A stretch of 64,000 nt of DNA from Alphaproteobacteria bacterium. GTDB lineage: Bacteria; Pseudomonadota; Alphaproteobacteria; Sphingomonadales; Sphingomonadaceae. The first letter of the stretch is position 1, and the number at the start of each line of letters is the position of its first letter. The position numbers and the translations under genes are program-made. Location: NCBI GenBank assembly GCA_030424845.1, contig JAUHWC010000004.1, positions 62,001 to 126,000 on the forward strand, read 5' to 3'. The notes beneath the pieces were generated by a model that made no database searches, was not told where the DNA came from, and saw only the letters and a program-made list of their open reading frames with translations. Of this stretch, positions 18,427-30,754 are shown piece after piece.

Positions 18427-20022
18427 ATGCTCGATGCCAACATGACCGCACAGCTGAAGCAGTATCTCGGCAATCTGCGCGAGCCGATCGAGCTTGTCGC
18501 CAGCCTTGGCGATGACAAGCGCTCTGCCGACATGCGCGAACTGCTGGAAGAGATCGCCGCGCTTTCCGACAAGGTTTCCGCCACATTCGATGGCGACCAC
18601 GAGCGCAAGCCCAGCTTCATCATTCGCCGCGCCGCGGATGCCGGCAAGTGGGTGCGCTTTGCCGGCCTGCCGATGGGCCATGAATTCACCTCGCTTGTCC
18701 TCGCCCTGCTGTGGGCTGGAGGACATCCGCCCAAGGTCGAGCAGGAAGTGCTGGACCAGATCGCCGCGCTGGAAGGTGACTACGACTTCGAGATGTATTT
18801 CTCGCTCTCGTGCCACAACTGCCCGGACGTGGTGCAGGCCCTCACCCTCATGGCCCTCTACAACAGCCGGATCACCGCCACCCTGATCGAAGGCGGCGCC
18901 TTCCAGGAAGAGGTTGACGCACGCAATGTGATGGCCGTTCCCGCCACCTTCCTGAATGGCGAGATGTTCGCCAGCGGCAAGATGGGCGTGGAGGAAATCC
19001 TCCAGAAGCTGGACGGCAATGCCTCTGCCCGTGCGGCAGCCAAGATCGCCGACAAGGACCCGTTCGAGGTCCTCGTGATCGGCGGCGGCCCGGCCGGTGC
19101 CTCTGCGGCGATCTACACCGCGCGCAAGGGCTTCTCCACCGGCATCGCGGCCGAACGTTTCGGCGGCCAGGTGCTGGATACCATGGGCATCGAGAACTTC
19201 ATCTCCGTGCCTTACACCGAAGGCCCCAAGCTGGCCGCCCAGCTGGAAAGCCACGTGGGTGAATATGACATCGACGTGATGAACCTGCAGACGGCCCGCA
19301 AGCTTGTCCCCGCCAGCGAGGCGGGCGGCTATCACGAGGTCGAGCTGGAAAACGGCGTCACGCTGAAGGCCCGCTCCATCATCCTGTCCACCGGCGCGCG
19401 CTGGCGCAACCTGGGCGTTCCCGGCGAGTTCGAATACCGCAACCGCGGTGTCGCCTATTGCCCGCACTGCGACGGCCCGCTGTTCAAGGGCAAGCGCGTT
19501 GCCGTGATCGGCGGCGGCAATTCCGGCGTCGAAGCCGCGATCGACCTTGCCGGCATCGTCGGCCACGTCACGCTGATCGAGTTCGACAGCCAGCTTCGCG
19601 CTGACGAGGTGCTGCAGAAGAAGCTGCGCTCCATGTCCAATGTCGACATCCTCGTGTCCGCCCAGACGACCGAGATCACCGGCGATGGCGAGCGCGTGTC
19701 GGGCCTGGTCTACAAGGACCGGACGAGCGGCGAGGAACGCAAGGTCGAACTCGAAGGCGTGTTCGTCCAGATCGGCCTGGTGCCCAACACCGAATGGCTG
19801 AAGGATTCCGGCCTCGCACTGTCGAAGTTCGGCGAGATCGAGATCGACCACAAGGCCGCCACCAACCTGCCCGGCGTGTTCGCGGCAGGCGATGCCACCA
19901 CAGTGCCTTACAAGCAGATCATCATCGCGATGGGCGAAGGTTCCAAAGCGGCGCTGTCCGCCTTCGATTACCTGATCCGCAACCCCGCACCGGTGGAACA
20001 GGTCAGGGAAGCTGCCGAGTAG
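18427..20022 (+). CDS. ahpF: Alkyl hydroperoxide reductase subunit F
   Basis: The 531-residue flavoenzyme passes electrons from NADH to AhpC. The N-terminal tandem thioredoxin-like domain (about 1-200) contains the redox motif CHNC. The thioredoxin-reductase-like module has the FAD-binding [10 protein letters not shown], the active-site CPHC, the NADH-binding [10 protein letters not shown] and the C-terminal FAAGD motif. It follows ahpC, and the pair should be a transcriptional unit separated by an attenuating hairpin. A clear intrinsic terminator follows. Confidence 0.97.
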   Translation: MLDANMTAQLKQYLGNLREPIELVASLGDDKRSADMRELLEEIAALSDKVSATFDGDHERKPSFIIRRAADAGKWVRFAGLPMGHEFTSLVLALLWAGGHPPKVEQEVLDQIAALEGDYDFEMYFSLSCHNCPDVVQALTLMALYNSRITATLIEGGAFQEEVDARNVMAVPATFLNGEMFASGKMGVEEILQKLDGNASARAAAKIADKDPFEVLVIGGGPAGASAAIYTARKGFSTGIAAERFGGQVLDTMGIENFISVPYTEGPKLAAQLESHVGEYDIDVMNLQTARKLVPASEAGGYHEVELENGVTLKARSIILSTGARWRNLGVPGEFEYRNRGVAYCPHCDGPLFKGKRVAVIGGGNSGVEAAIDLAGIVGHVTLIEFDSQLRADEVLQKKLRSMSNVDILVSAQTTEITGDGERVSGLVYKDRTSGEERKVELEGVFVQIGLVPNTEWLKDSGLALSKFGEIEIDHKAATNLPGVFAAGDATTVPYKQIIIAMGEGSKAALSAFDYLIRNPAPVEQVREAAE

Positions 20023-22419
<2,397 letters not shown>

Positions 22420-22452
22420 CGGCTAACGGCCGCCAACCGGTTGCAACAAGAA

Positions 22453-22480
22453 GGCCCCTGGCAGCGATGCCGGGGGCCAT
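22453..22480. terminator. Hairpin between katG and the Smr gene
   Basis: GGCCCCTGGCA and TGCCGGGGGCC form a strong stem between two convergent genes, followed by a short T-containing run. It probably ends katG transcription. Confidence 0.6.
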
Positions 22481-22491
22481 TTGCATGGCAG

Positions 22492-23061
22492 CTAGCGGCG
22501 CCGCTTGAGAACGAGGTAGAGCGCACCCTCGCCCCCGTGGCGGCGATGCGCCTTGCGGATGGCGGCGATGTCCGGTCCGTGCGGCCCGGCAGCCAGCCAG
22601 TCGAGGATCTTGGCACGAATTGCCCCGCGCCGCTCGCCGCGGTCTGCCGCATCGACAGGGCGCGGCTTGCCGGTGACCAGCAACACCAGCCGCGCACCCA
22701 TCGCCTTGGCCTGTCCGATGCCCGTGTCCAGCCGCCGGTGTGCCTGTTCCAGCGTATGGCCGTGCAGGTCGAGCGTGAAATCGGGCTCCACCGCAGCGCG
22801 CGCGAGGCGCCGTTCCCAATGCGAATCGAGTCCCTTGTCGGTCGCAGGCGGTGCCGTTGTGGCAGGTCGCGGCGGCACCACCGGATCAGGCACGCGCCCC
22901 CTGGGCTTGTTCGCGGCGGACGAGACGGCCGTCTTGGCAGGATGCGAAAGCAGCGGCGCATGCCTGACAGAATGGCGCGGTTCCAGCGGCGTGACGCTGG
23001 CCGCCAGCCTTGCCCACAGTGCCGCCTCCTCGGGCGTCAAGCCACGCGGCACCCTGGCCAT
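22492..23061 (-). CDS. Smr-domain protein
   Basis: The 189-residue protein has a basic, Pro-rich N-terminal half and a C-terminal Smr domain with the conserved TLDLHGHTLEQAH and LLVTGKPR motifs and a closing ALYLVLKRR. Smr domains bind or cut branched DNA or RNA; this single-domain type is widespread in alphaproteobacteria and its role is unclear. I chose the ATG at 23061, whose A is shared with the TGA stop of mltA (TGATG), implying coupled translation. Confidence 0.85.
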   Translation of the reverse strand: MARVPRGLTPEEAALWARLAASVTPLEPRHSVRHAPLLSHPAKTAVSSAANKPRGRVPDPVVPPRPATTAPPATDKGLDSHWERRLARAAVEPDFTLDLHGHTLEQAHRRLDTGIGQAKAMGARLVLLVTGKPRPVDAADRGERRGAIRAKILDWLAAGPHGPDIAAIRKAHRRHGGEGALYLVLKRRR

Positions 23062-24263
23062 CAGTTGATGCCCAGCCGGTCCAGCGTACCCCTGGGAAGG
23101 AAGATCACCGCATTGCCGCGCGCGCTCATGCCGCCGGCAATCTCCCGGGCACGCTCGCCCGCGCCCCAGAAGGTGTCGAACCGGTTGGGACCGCGAATGG
23201 CGCCGCCGGTGTCCTGCGCCACCCACAGCCCGCGCGCCTCCACCCGGTCGGTGGAAAGGAACACCGGCGCGCCATAGGGCACGAACTTCGGGTCCACCGC
23301 GACCGAGCTTTCCCCGCGCACGGGCACGCCGATGCTGCCCAGCGGACCATCGCCCCCAAGCTCGGTGAAGAACACCCAGCTGGCATTCATCCGCATCAGG
23401 TCGCGGCCCTCGGCCGGGTTCTCGCGGATATACTGCATGATCCCCTGCATCGATCCGGGATACTGGCCCGGCCCGTCACCCAGCAGGCCGCGGTCACGCA
23501 TCACGCCGCCGATGCCGGTATAGGCATGGCCGTTCTGCCCGGCATAGCCGATGCGGATCACCTCGCCTTCAGGCGTGATGAGCCGGCCCGAACCCTGGAT
23601 CTGCAGGAAGAAGAATTCCACCGGGTCTGCCGCCCAGGCAATCTCCAGCCCGCGGCCGGCCAGTGCGCCCTCCTCTATCTGCGTGCGGTCATGGTAATCG
23701 ACGAAATCGCCATTGGCATCGAAGCGCCCCAGCGGCGGGCGGCCGGTGCGCTGGTCCTCCGGCACATCGTCCGGCCAGGCGCGCACGAGATCGGGCGGCA
23801 GGGAATAGACCGGCACCTCGAAACCCGGGCGCCACTCGCGCGAGCCGAGGATTTCGGGCTCGAAATAACCGGTGGCGAAGGCCTGCCCGTCGCCCACGCG
23901 CACGGCCTCGAAATAGGTGGCGAAGAAGCGGGAGGCGTTGTCCCGTGGCCAGCCCGGCGCATTGGCGCAGGCCAGCGTCCAGTCCTCCGGACGGGTCAGG
24001 CCCGTTTCGTCCTGCCGGCGGGTGACAACGCCGCAACTCGCCTCGAACGCATCGAGCGCAGCCGCACTGTCTCGCGGCAGCAGGCCGTAGAATTCGATGT
24101 TGGGAGCACGGGCGATGCCCAGCGCGGCGGCATTGAGTGCCGCCGATGCCGCAGGCGCATTGGCAGGAGGCACCGCAGGGACCACGCTGACACAGGATGC
24201 CAGGAATGCCAGCGCGGGGATCGCCGCGAGGACCTTTGCCGGAAAGGGAAAGCGCGCCGCCAT
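23061..24263 (-). CDS. mltA: Membrane-bound lytic murein transglycosylase A
   Basis: The 400-residue lipoprotein cuts peptidoglycan glycan strands, leaving 1,6-anhydro ends. It has a signal peptide with lipobox LASC near residue 24, the MltA domain with GYFEPEI in the middle, and the C-terminal 3D domain with FVPYGAPVFLS and WVAQDTGGAI; the Asp in the latter is the expected catalytic acid. It shares the TGATG junction with the Smr gene and follows the Tim44-like gene, an arrangement seen in many sphingomonads. Confidence 0.93.
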   Translation of the reverse strand: MAARFPFPAKVLAAIPALAFLASCVSVVPAVPPANAPAASAALNAAALGIARAPNIEFYGLLPRDSAAALDAFEASCGVVTRRQDETGLTRPEDWTLACANAPGWPRDNASRFFATYFEAVRVGDGQAFATGYFEPEILGSREWRPGFEVPVYSLPPDLVRAWPDDVPEDQRTGRPPLGRFDANGDFVDYHDRTQIEEGALAGRGLEIAWAADPVEFFFLQIQGSGRLITPEGEVIRIGYAGQNGHAYTGIGGVMRDRGLLGDGPGQYPGSMQGIMQYIRENPAEGRDLMRMNASWVFFTELGGDGPLGSIGVPVRGESSVAVDPKFVPYGAPVFLSTDRVEARGLWVAQDTGGAIRGPNRFDTFWGAGERAREIAGGMSARGNAVIFLPRGTLDRLGIN

Positions 24264-24287
24264 GTCAGGTGCCGCTCCCCCGCCTGA

Positions 24288-24944
24288 TCAACCTTCGTCG
24301 GTTTCGTCGAGCAGCCAGGCCGGATCGTTGCTACGCACGTCGCGGCTGAAGGTCCAGACATCGCGGCTTTCCACCGCATCATCGAGCGAACCGGCCACGA
24401 CATTGCCATCAGCATCGCGCGTGACGGCGGCGATATCGGACACGAACAGCACAGCGATGCGGGCGGTCTTGCCATCCAGCATGGCGGAATGGATCTTGGT
24501 GTCCTCGATCCGGATCAGCTTGTTGTCCAGCGTGTGGCCGGCAGCCTCGCGCGCGTCGAGCGCGCTGGAGAAGCCTTCGTAGACATCGTCGTTACACAGC
24601 TCGCGAAGTTCCTCGCGGTCACCGCGCCAGAAGGCCTCGAGCACCATCTCGTAAGCGCCCTTGGCCCCTTCCATGAATGACAGCAGGTCAAACCGGCGAT
24701 CGGCGGAGGCGATTTCGCGCAGGCCCTGGTCAATCGCAGGCGGGAAACCGGCAAAGCTGCGTTCGTTGCGCGGCATTTCCACCACCGGCGCGGGTGCGGA
24801 CCGGTCACGCTTCTGTTCGTCCCCACGGTCAAAGCCATTGTGCACGACCTCCTCTTCCCCCTCGGCGCGGCGGCCGAGGACGGAATAGAGGCGCAGGCCG
24901 AGGAAGGCTGCAACCATCGCGAGAATGACTATCTCATATATCAC
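24288..24944 (-). CDS. Tim44/TimA-domain membrane-associated protein
   Basis: The 218-residue protein has one N-terminal helix (IYEIVILAMVAAFLGLRLY), a charged linker with SVLGRR, and a Tim44-like domain (about 90-215). Alphaproteobacterial versions (TimA) are thought to work at the inner membrane and resemble mitochondrial Tim44. I chose the GTG at 24944, which makes the protein begin right at the conserved YEI..LGLRLYSVLGRR element; no ATG gives that start. It diverges from secB across 291 bp, and this pairing with secB recurs in alphaproteobacteria. Confidence 0.82.
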   Translation of the reverse strand: MIYEIVILAMVAAFLGLRLYSVLGRRAEGEEEVVHNGFDRGDEQKRDRSAPAPVVEMPRNERSFAGFPPAIDQGLREIASADRRFDLLSFMEGAKGAYEMVLEAFWRGDREELRELCNDDVYEGFSSALDAREAAGHTLDNKLIRIEDTKIHSAMLDGKTARIAVLFVSDIAAVTRDADGNVVAGSLDDAVESRDVWTFSRDVRSNDPAWLLDETDEG

Positions 24945-25235
24945 TACAAATTCCCGATTCGCGGTTCGGCGGAAGGGCTCTTTGGCGCAATCCTGCTTGT
25001 TAGCTGCATGTGTGGCCCAGATAGGGCGTAAATACAAATGGACAACAGCCCGTAGTTCCACAATTCCGCAATACGTCCCAATGGTGCAACATTCTGGCCG
25101 AACGTGGGGTGAATGGCGGCAGCGGCGTTGCGGGGAAGCGACGCTGGTGCTAGGCGCGCCAGCCAGTACCAAACAGATCAGGCAGCCGCCCGCAATCCGG
25201 GCACGCTGCGCAGCGAAACGAAAGTCGAAGAGATC
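24945..25235. other. Divergent promoter region, tim44-like gene/secB
   Basis: These 291 bases separate two divergent genes and hold no convincing gene. The part next to the Tim44-like gene is comparatively AT-rich (TTAGCTGCATG, AAATACAAATGG), consistent with promoters on both strands. I cannot assign exact -35/-10 boxes. Confidence 0.35.
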
Positions 25236-25784
25236 ATGGCCGAAGAAGGCGACGTCCTGACCAACCTCAACCCCCAGCAGGCCGGCAATGGCGCAGACAC
25301 GCAGCCCGTGGCCGGCGTGATCAGCCAGTATGTGAAGGACCTGTCGGTCGAGAACCCCAAGGCACCGGAAAGCTTCCAGTGGCAGAGCAAGCCGGAAATG
25401 GACGTGCAGTTCAACATCGCTGCCAGGTCCATCAGTGCCGAGGTGTCCGAAGTCGAACTGAAGATCACCGCCACGGCCAAGACCGGCGAAGGCGTGGCCT
25501 ACATCATCGACCTGACCTACTGCGGCCTCGTCGGCATGCGCAACATGCCCGAGGATGCCAAGCACGCCTTCACCTATGCCGAGGCACCGCGCATCCTGTT
25601 CCCCTTCGCCCGCCGCGTCATCGCCGATGCCGTGCGCGATGCAGGCTTCACGCCGCTGCTGCTCGACCCGATCGACTTCAACGGCCTCTATGTCCAGCAG
25701 CTGCGCCAGAAGCAGGCGCAGGATGCCGCAGCGGCAGCCCAGGCCGAAGCTGGCGAGGCAAAGCCTGCGGGTGACGAGGGCTGA
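25236..25784 (+). CDS. secB: Protein-export chaperone SecB
   Basis: The 182-residue protein binds unfolded preproteins and passes them to SecA. The conserved beta-core is visible from QYVKDLSVENPKAP through FQWQSKPEMDVQFNI, VAYIIDLTYCGLV and LFPFARRVIADAVRDAGFTPLLLDPIDF. The C-terminus has an Ala/Glu-rich extension of about 25 residues, common in alphaproteobacteria. The ATG at 25236 follows GAAGAGA. murJ follows 41 bases downstream on the same strand. Confidence 0.95.
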   Translation: MAEEGDVLTNLNPQQAGNGADTQPVAGVISQYVKDLSVENPKAPESFQWQSKPEMDVQFNIAARSISAEVSEVELKITATAKTGEGVAYIIDLTYCGLVGMRNMPEDAKHAFTYAEAPRILFPFARRVIADAVRDAGFTPLLLDPIDFNGLYVQQLRQKQAQDAAAAAQAEAGEAKPAGDEG

Positions 25785-25825
25785 TGCAGCCCTGCGGGCC
25801 TGAGGCTCGGTAAGGAGCGGGACGG

Positions 25826-27418
25826 ATGGGCCTGCTGCGAAACGTCGGGACGATCAGTTCGCTGACACTGGTCAGCCGCATTGCCGGCCTTGCGCGCGAG
25901 ATGATCTTTGCGCGCGTGCTGGGCGCCAGTGCGGCGACCGACGCCTTCCTGCAGGCCTTCATCCTGCCCAATGTCTTTCGCCGCCTGTTTGCCGAAGGCG
26001 CGTTTTCGGCTGCCTTCGTGCCGATGTTCTCCAAGCGCGTGCAGCGCGGCGAGGACGAGGGGGATGACGGCCACGAGATGGCCGCGCAGTTTTCCAATGA
26101 CGTGCTCAGCGTCTTCCTCCCGGTACTGATCGTGCTGGTGGCGATTGCCGAGATCGCCATGCCGGGCATCATCTGGCTGTGGTCTCCCGAATGGCGCGGC
26201 GATACCGGCCAGATGGACCTGGCGATCGGCCTCGCGCGGATCACCTTCCCCTATATAGCCCTGATCAGCCTGGTGACCCTGTTCACCGGGATGCTCAATT
26301 CGGTCAGCCGCTTTGCCCCCGGCGCGAGCTTTCCCATCATCCTCAACCTGGTGCTGATCGCCGCGCTCGGCGTGGGCCATTTCTGGCTGGAGCAGGGCCG
26401 GAGCATGGAGGATGCGGTCTACCTGCTGGCCTTTGCCGTCAGCGGTGCAGGCCTGTTGCAGCTGGCCTGGCTGTTCATCTGGGTGCGCGTGGCGGGCTTC
26501 AAGCCCAGCCTGCAATGGCCAAAGGTGACGCCGGAGGTGAAGCGCCTGTGCTGGATTGCCCTGCCTGCCGCATTCGGTGCCGGTGCCTACCAGATCAACA
26601 CCATCGTGCAGGTCTATTTCCTGAACGACCTGCCCGGCTCCAACGTGACCTACATGAACTATGCCGACAGGCTGAACCAGCTTCCGCTGGGGATCATCGG
26701 CATTGCGCTGGCGACAGCGATCCTGCCCTCGCTCTCGCGCCATATCGCGGCGAAGGACAAGGAGGGCGCATCAGCCGTCCAGACCGACGCGATCGAGCTT
26801 GCCATGCTGCTGACCCTGCCCGCTGCGGTGGCGATGGCGATCTGCGGCGTGCCTTTCGTGACCATCTTCTTCGAAGGTGGCCGCATGACGGTGGCCGATG
26901 CGCAGGTGGCAGGCGAGGTGCTTGTGGCGCTGGTCTTCGGGCTGCCGGCCTATGTGCTGGTGCGCGTGCTGGTGCCCGCGTTCTACGCCCGGTCGGACAC
27001 ACGCACGCCGGTCTATGCGGCGCTGGTGGCGCTCGCCTTCTTCATCGGCTTCAACCTTGCCTTCCTCCACCGCTTCGGCGTGGTGGGTGTCGCCGGTGCC
27101 AGCGCGGTGGGCGCATGGCTCAACTGCGCGATGCTCTATGCAATCCTCGCCCGTCGCGGACATTACCGCGCACCTGTTGCCCTGCTGGGCAGGCTGGCAA
27201 GGCAAGTGGTCGCCGCGGCCGCCATGGGCACGGCACTGTGGTTCCTCGGCGATGCGCTGTCCGGCTGGTATGCCGGCAACGTGCTGGAGAAGGCCGGCGC
27301 GCTCGCTGCGCTCACCGTGACCGGCGCGGGAATCTATTTCGCGGTTGCATTCCTTGTCGGGGCGATAGACAGGGAACGCATCGCGAAGCTTACGAAGAAG
27401 AGAAAGGCCGAGGGCTGA
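25826..27418 (+). CDS. murJ: Lipid II flippase MurJ
   Basis: The 530-residue protein has about 14 transmembrane helices and moves lipid II across the inner membrane for peptidoglycan synthesis. The N-terminal segment [13 protein letters not shown] and the [15 protein letters not shown] motif are hallmarks of the family. A TAAGGAG Shine-Dalgarno lies nine bases before the ATG. It is followed after 19 bases by trpS, so secB, murJ and trpS may share a transcript. Confidence 0.95.
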   Translation: MGLLRNVGTISSLTLVSRIAGLAREMIFARVLGASAATDAFLQAFILPNVFRRLFAEGAFSAAFVPMFSKRVQRGEDEGDDGHEMAAQFSNDVLSVFLPVLIVLVAIAEIAMPGIIWLWSPEWRGDTGQMDLAIGLARITFPYIALISLVTLFTGMLNSVSRFAPGASFPIILNLVLIAALGVGHFWLEQGRSMEDAVYLLAFAVSGAGLLQLAWLFIWVRVAGFKPSLQWPKVTPEVKRLCWIALPAAFGAGAYQINTIVQVYFLNDLPGSNVTYMNYADRLNQLPLGIIGIALATAILPSLSRHIAAKDKEGASAVQTDAIELAMLLTLPAAVAMAICGVPFVTIFFEGGRMTVADAQVAGEVLVALVFGLPAYVLVRVLVPAFYARSDTRTPVYAALVALAFFIGFNLAFLHRFGVVGVAGASAVGAWLNCAMLYAILARRGHYRAPVALLGRLARQVVAAAAMGTALWFLGDALSGWYAGNVLEKAGALAALTVTGAGIYFAVAFLVGAIDRERIAKLTKKRKAEG

Positions 27419-27437
27419 TGCGCCCCAAGACCACACG

Positions 27438-28457
27438 ATGAGAGTAGTATCCGGCATCCAGCCCACGGGCCAACCGCACCTCGGCAATTACCTTGGCGCG
27501 ATCCGCAATTACGTGAAGTTGCAGGACGAGGCTGTCGCTGCGGGCGGCGAGTGCCTGATCTTCCTTGCCGATCTTCACGCCATCTCCATGCCGCATGATC
27601 CGGCGGAACTGCACTCATCCACGCTGGAACTGGTGGCAACGCTGGTTGCCTGCGGGGTCGATCCGAACAAGGCGATCCTGTTCAACCAGGCACAGGTTCC
27701 CGCCCATGCAGAGCTGCAATGGCTGTTGAACGGCACTGCCCGCATGGGCTGGCTGAACCGCATGACGCAGTTCAAGGACAAGTCCGGCAAGAACCGCGAA
27801 GGCGCCTCGGTGGCGCTGTTCACCTATCCGGTGCTGCAGGCGGCCGACGTGCTGCTCTACCAGGCTACCCACGTGCCCGTGGGCGAGGACCAGAAGCAGC
27901 ACCTGGAGCTGGCGCGCGACATTGCACAGAAGTTCAACAACGACTTCGCTTCGGAAGAAGAGCCGGTCTTTACCCTGCCCGATCCGATCATCCCGCCCGA
28001 AGCCGCGCGCATCATGAGCCTGCGCGATGGCAGCGCCAAGATGAGCAAGTCGGACGTGTCGGAGATGAGCCGCATCAACCTGGCGGACGATGCCGATACC
28101 ATGGCCAAGAAGATCAAGAAGGCCAAGACGGACCCCGAACCGCTGCCGAGCGAGACCAAGGGCCTCGAGGACCGTCCCGAGGCGCTCAACCTCGTCACCA
28201 TCTATGCCGCTCTCGCCGGCGTGAACGCGGACAGCGTTCTGGCAGATTTCGGCGGACAGGGCTTCGGCGTGTTCAAGCCCGCACTGGCGGAACTGCTGGT
28301 CGAAAAGCTCGGCCCCATCCAGCAGCGCTTTGTCGAACTGAAGGATGACCGGGAATCGCTGGATGCCATCCTGGCACGCGGTGCGGCGCAGGCCCGCGAG
28401 ATCGGCATGCCGACCCTGAAGAGTGCCTACAAGGCCCTCGGCCTGATCCGCGGCTAG
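27438..28457 (+). CDS. trpS: Tryptophanyl-tRNA synthetase
   Basis: The 339-residue class I synthetase charges tRNA-Trp. The HIGH-type motif is [14 protein letters not shown] near the N-terminus and the KMSKS loop is GSAKMSKSD near residue 196. Length and the C-terminal helical domain fit the bacterial family. It lies 19 bases downstream of murJ; the murJ-trpS pairing is frequent in sphingomonads. A hairpin follows the stop. Confidence 0.96.
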   Translation: MRVVSGIQPTGQPHLGNYLGAIRNYVKLQDEAVAAGGECLIFLADLHAISMPHDPAELHSSTLELVATLVACGVDPNKAILFNQAQVPAHAELQWLLNGTARMGWLNRMTQFKDKSGKNREGASVALFTYPVLQAADVLLYQATHVPVGEDQKQHLELARDIAQKFNNDFASEEEPVFTLPDPIIPPEAARIMSLRDGSAKMSKSDVSEMSRINLADDADTMAKKIKKAKTDPEPLPSETKGLEDRPEALNLVTIYAALAGVNADSVLADFGGQGFGVFKPALAELLVEKLGPIQQRFVELKDDRESLDAILARGAAQAREIGMPTLKSAYKALGLIRG

Positions 28458-28489
28458 CAGCGCGCAAGCAGAATCACCGCGCTGATTTT
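28458..28489 (+). terminator. Weak hairpin after trpS
   Basis: CAGCGCG pairs with CGCGCTG across a 13-base loop and is followed by ATTTTC. A modest intrinsic terminator for the secB-murJ-trpS direction. Confidence 0.5.
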
Positions 28490-28624
28490 CCGGACATTTC
28501 CGGCCTGGACCATTCAAACCCGGTTCAGGCCGCAATTGCTATTGCGCCGCCCATGGTGGAGACATAGTCTCCAGTGATAGGTCGCAACCGGGCGCAAGAC
28601 CCGGCAATTCTGAAAGAGCTTGCC

Positions 28625-29344
28625 ATGTTCGCACTGAACAAGATGACGAAAGGCCTCAAGATCGCCGCCGGCGCTGTGCTGCTGGCCGGCCTTGCTGCCT
28701 GTGCCACCCCCTTCCGCGCCGATGTGTCGCGCTTCCAGTCGCAATTGCCGGCACCACAGGGACAGACCTTCGCCGTCGTGGCGGAAGACCCTGCGCTGGC
28801 AGGCGGCCTTGAATTCGCGCTCTATGCCGACCGGGTCGAGGCAGAGCTGCAGGAGCTGGGATATACCCAGGCCGCATCGCCCGAGGATGCCACCTTGCTG
28901 GTGCGCTTCGACTATGGCGTGGACAATGGCCGCGAACGGCTGCGCTCCACCTATCGCGTCTATCGCGATCCCTTCTATTCCAGCTGGTACAGCTATCGAC
29001 CGGTGGTCTACCGCGACGGTGCGGGGCGGCCGCGCGTTGCCTACCTGCCCAGCCGCACCTGGGGCTACGGCTTCTACGATCCCTTCTTCGATGACCGGTT
29101 CGACCGCGATGTGGAAAGCTATACCATCTACACCAGCGGCATCGCGCTGAAGATCGACAATGCCGCCACCGGCGAACGTCTGTTCGAAGGTGAGGCGCAG
29201 GCCGTCTCCACCTCCAACCGGTTGCAGTACCTCGTGCCCAACCTGGTCGAGGCGATGTTCACCGATTTCCCCGGCAATTCGGGTGAAACCGTGCGCATCT
29301 CCATCGCTCCCGAAGACCAGCCGGTACAGCGCAACGAACGCTGA
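28625..29344 (+). CDS. DUF4136-type lipoprotein
   Basis: The 239-residue product has a signal sequence with lipobox AGLAAC near residue 30 and a domain of the DUF4136 kind. After the lipobox, VSRFQSQLPAP and TFAVVAEDPALAG lead into an EAELQELGY segment. An aromatic-rich middle (YRDPFYSSWYSYRPVVY, GYGFYDPFFDDRF) and a YTSGIALKIDNAATGERLFEG strand region in part follow. Function is unknown; such proteins are outer-membrane-linked. The ATG at 28625 is preceded by GAAAGAG. A strong terminator follows. Confidence 0.72.
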   Translation: MFALNKMTKGLKIAAGAVLLAGLAACATPFRADVSRFQSQLPAPQGQTFAVVAEDPALAGGLEFALYADRVEAELQELGYTQAASPEDATLLVRFDYGVDNGRERLRSTYRVYRDPFYSSWYSYRPVVYRDGAGRPRVAYLPSRTWGYGFYDPFFDDRFDRDVESYTIYTSGIALKIDNAATGERLFEGEAQAVSTSNRLQYLVPNLVEAMFTDFPGNSGETVRISIAPEDQPVQRNER

Positions 29345-29369
29345 CAAATTCCCGATTGCGGGCAGGACA

Positions 29370-29405
29370 GGCGGGCTTTCCCATTTTGCGGAAAGTCCGC
29401 CTTTT
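29370..29405 (+). terminator. Intrinsic terminator
   Basis: GGCGGGCTTTCC pairs with GGAAAGTCCGCC around an eight-base loop, followed by TTTTC. It ends the DUF4136 lipoprotein transcript. Confidence 0.8.
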
Positions 29406-29461
29406 CATTGATTGATCAATAAGGCAGTCTGTTTCCCGTACCGATTGGATCAGGGAGATGG

Positions 29462-30442
29462 ATGATGAGGAAACTTCTGGCCACCAGCGCGATGTCGCTG
29501 GCCCTCGCACTGGCAGCTTGCGCCGATGGTGCCGATGATGATGCCACGGCGGCGGCCGAAGCCGGGACCACGTGGCCGGGCGTTCCCGAAGAACAGGCCG
29601 CACAGATCCGCGAGATGGGATATGTGATCGATCCGGCCAGTTTCGACATCTATGCGCCGCTGGCGGATTTCCCGCCCTATGACGATGTCACTGTGAACAG
29701 CGACATTGCCTATGGCGAGGATGCGGCCCACAAGCTTGACGTCTATACCTCAAACGATGCTGCCGAAGGCGAGAGCCGGCCGGTGCTCGTCTATGTCCAC
29801 GGTGGGGGTTTCACCGGCGGCACCAAGGCCGGGAACGGTTATTACCCGCAAAGCGCCACCGCCTGGGCCGCAAGGAACGGCATGGTCGGTGTGAACATCG
29901 ATTACCGCCTCGCCCCCGCAAGCACATATCCGGCTGCCAGTGCAGACCTTGCCTCAGCGATTGACTGGGTCCGCGCGAATATCGCCGAACATGGCGGCGA
30001 TCCGCACCATATCGTGATCTGGGGCCATTCCGCCGGCGGCAATATCGTGGCGGATTACATCTCCACCGAAGGCATCAATGGCGGCAACCTGTCCGGCGTG
30101 AAGGGCGCACTGCTGATGAGCCCCTATTACACGCTCGACATGGGCGAGGAGCCGCATGTCTATTACGGCGAGGATGCTTCGCTGCAGACCGCAGCCCCGG
30201 CGCTGGAGAGGCTGGGCGCAACGACTTTCCCGTTGATGCTGGTCTGGGCCGAATACGACCCGGAAGTCTTCCGCACCTTCGCCGACACGGCGGCTTCGAC
30301 GCTTTGCGCTGACGGCAGCGAATTGAACTGCCCCACGCTGCTGGAACTGGCAGACCACAACCACATGACCGAAGGTGCCAGCATCGGCACGGTGGACGAA
30401 AGCTTCTCCGGCCCGTTCAGCGTCTGGCTGACGGGGCTTTAG
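29462..30442 (+). CDS. Alpha/beta-hydrolase lipoprotein (esterase/lipase type)
   Basis: The 326-residue product has a lipoprotein signal (ALALAAC) and an acidic Ala-rich linker. Its alpha/beta-hydrolase domain has the oxyanion motif VYVHGGGFTGG, the nucleophile elbow GHSAGGN and a likely catalytic His in ADHNHMTEG near the C-terminus. This pattern matches the hormone-sensitive-lipase/carboxylesterase branch. A second in-frame ATG three bases later is possible. An AGGGAG stretch precedes the start. Substrate unknown. A very strong hairpin separates it from the convergent YjhX-family gene. Confidence 0.82.
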   Translation: MMRKLLATSAMSLALALAACADGADDDATAAAEAGTTWPGVPEEQAAQIREMGYVIDPASFDIYAPLADFPPYDDVTVNSDIAYGEDAAHKLDVYTSNDAAEGESRPVLVYVHGGGFTGGTKAGNGYYPQSATAWAARNGMVGVNIDYRLAPASTYPAASADLASAIDWVRANIAEHGGDPHHIVIWGHSAGGNIVADYISTEGINGGNLSGVKGALLMSPYYTLDMGEEPHVYYGEDASLQTAAPALERLGATTFPLMLVWAEYDPEVFRTFADTAASTLCADGSELNCPTLLELADHNHMTEGASIGTVDESFSGPFSVWLTGL

Positions 30443-30457
30443 GCAGATGCTTGCAAA

Positions 30458-30487
30458 GGGCGGGGAAGCCGATCGGCCACCCCGCCC
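30458..30487. terminator. Bidirectional hairpin between esterase and YjhX-family genes
   Basis: GGGCGGGG pairs with CCCCGCCC, with an inner GCC/GGC extension around GATC. Its position between two convergent stops suggests a shared terminator. Confidence 0.65.
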
Positions 30488-30496
30488 CTCTTCCGC

Positions 30497-30754
30497 TCAC
30501 CTGTTGTCGAGCTGGGCCCGCACCGCCAGAAGGCCCGCCCGCGTGATGCGGTAAGGCTGGCCGCCGCGGCTCACGATCAGCCGCCGGCGCCGCAGTTTCT
30601 GGAACACCGGCAAGGTGCAATCAGCAAGGCGGAAGCCATCGCGATTGAAGCAGTCGACTACCACGACCTTGCCGGACGCATCGCGGATGACGCGGATTTG
30701 CCCACCTTGGGCAAGCGCGTGCAGCACGCGCTGTTCATGCTTTGAAATGTTCAA
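30497..30754 (-). CDS. YjhX-family (UPF0386) protein
   Basis: The 85-residue protein matches the E. coli YjhX pattern end to end: start [14 protein letters not shown], centre [26 protein letters not shown], and the terminal RAQLDNR. Length equals the family length only if the TTG at 30754 is the start, so I use it. YjhX has been reported as the toxin of a YjhX-YjhQ pair; YjhQ is a GNAT acetyltransferase, and no such gene lies next to this one (the nearest GNAT gene is about 30 kb away). The gene may therefore be an orphan with another role. Confidence 0.85.
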   Translation of the reverse strand: MNISKHEQRVLHALAQGGQIRVIRDASGKVVVVDCFNRDGFRLADCTLPVFQKLRRRRLIVSRGGQPYRITRAGLLAVRAQLDNR

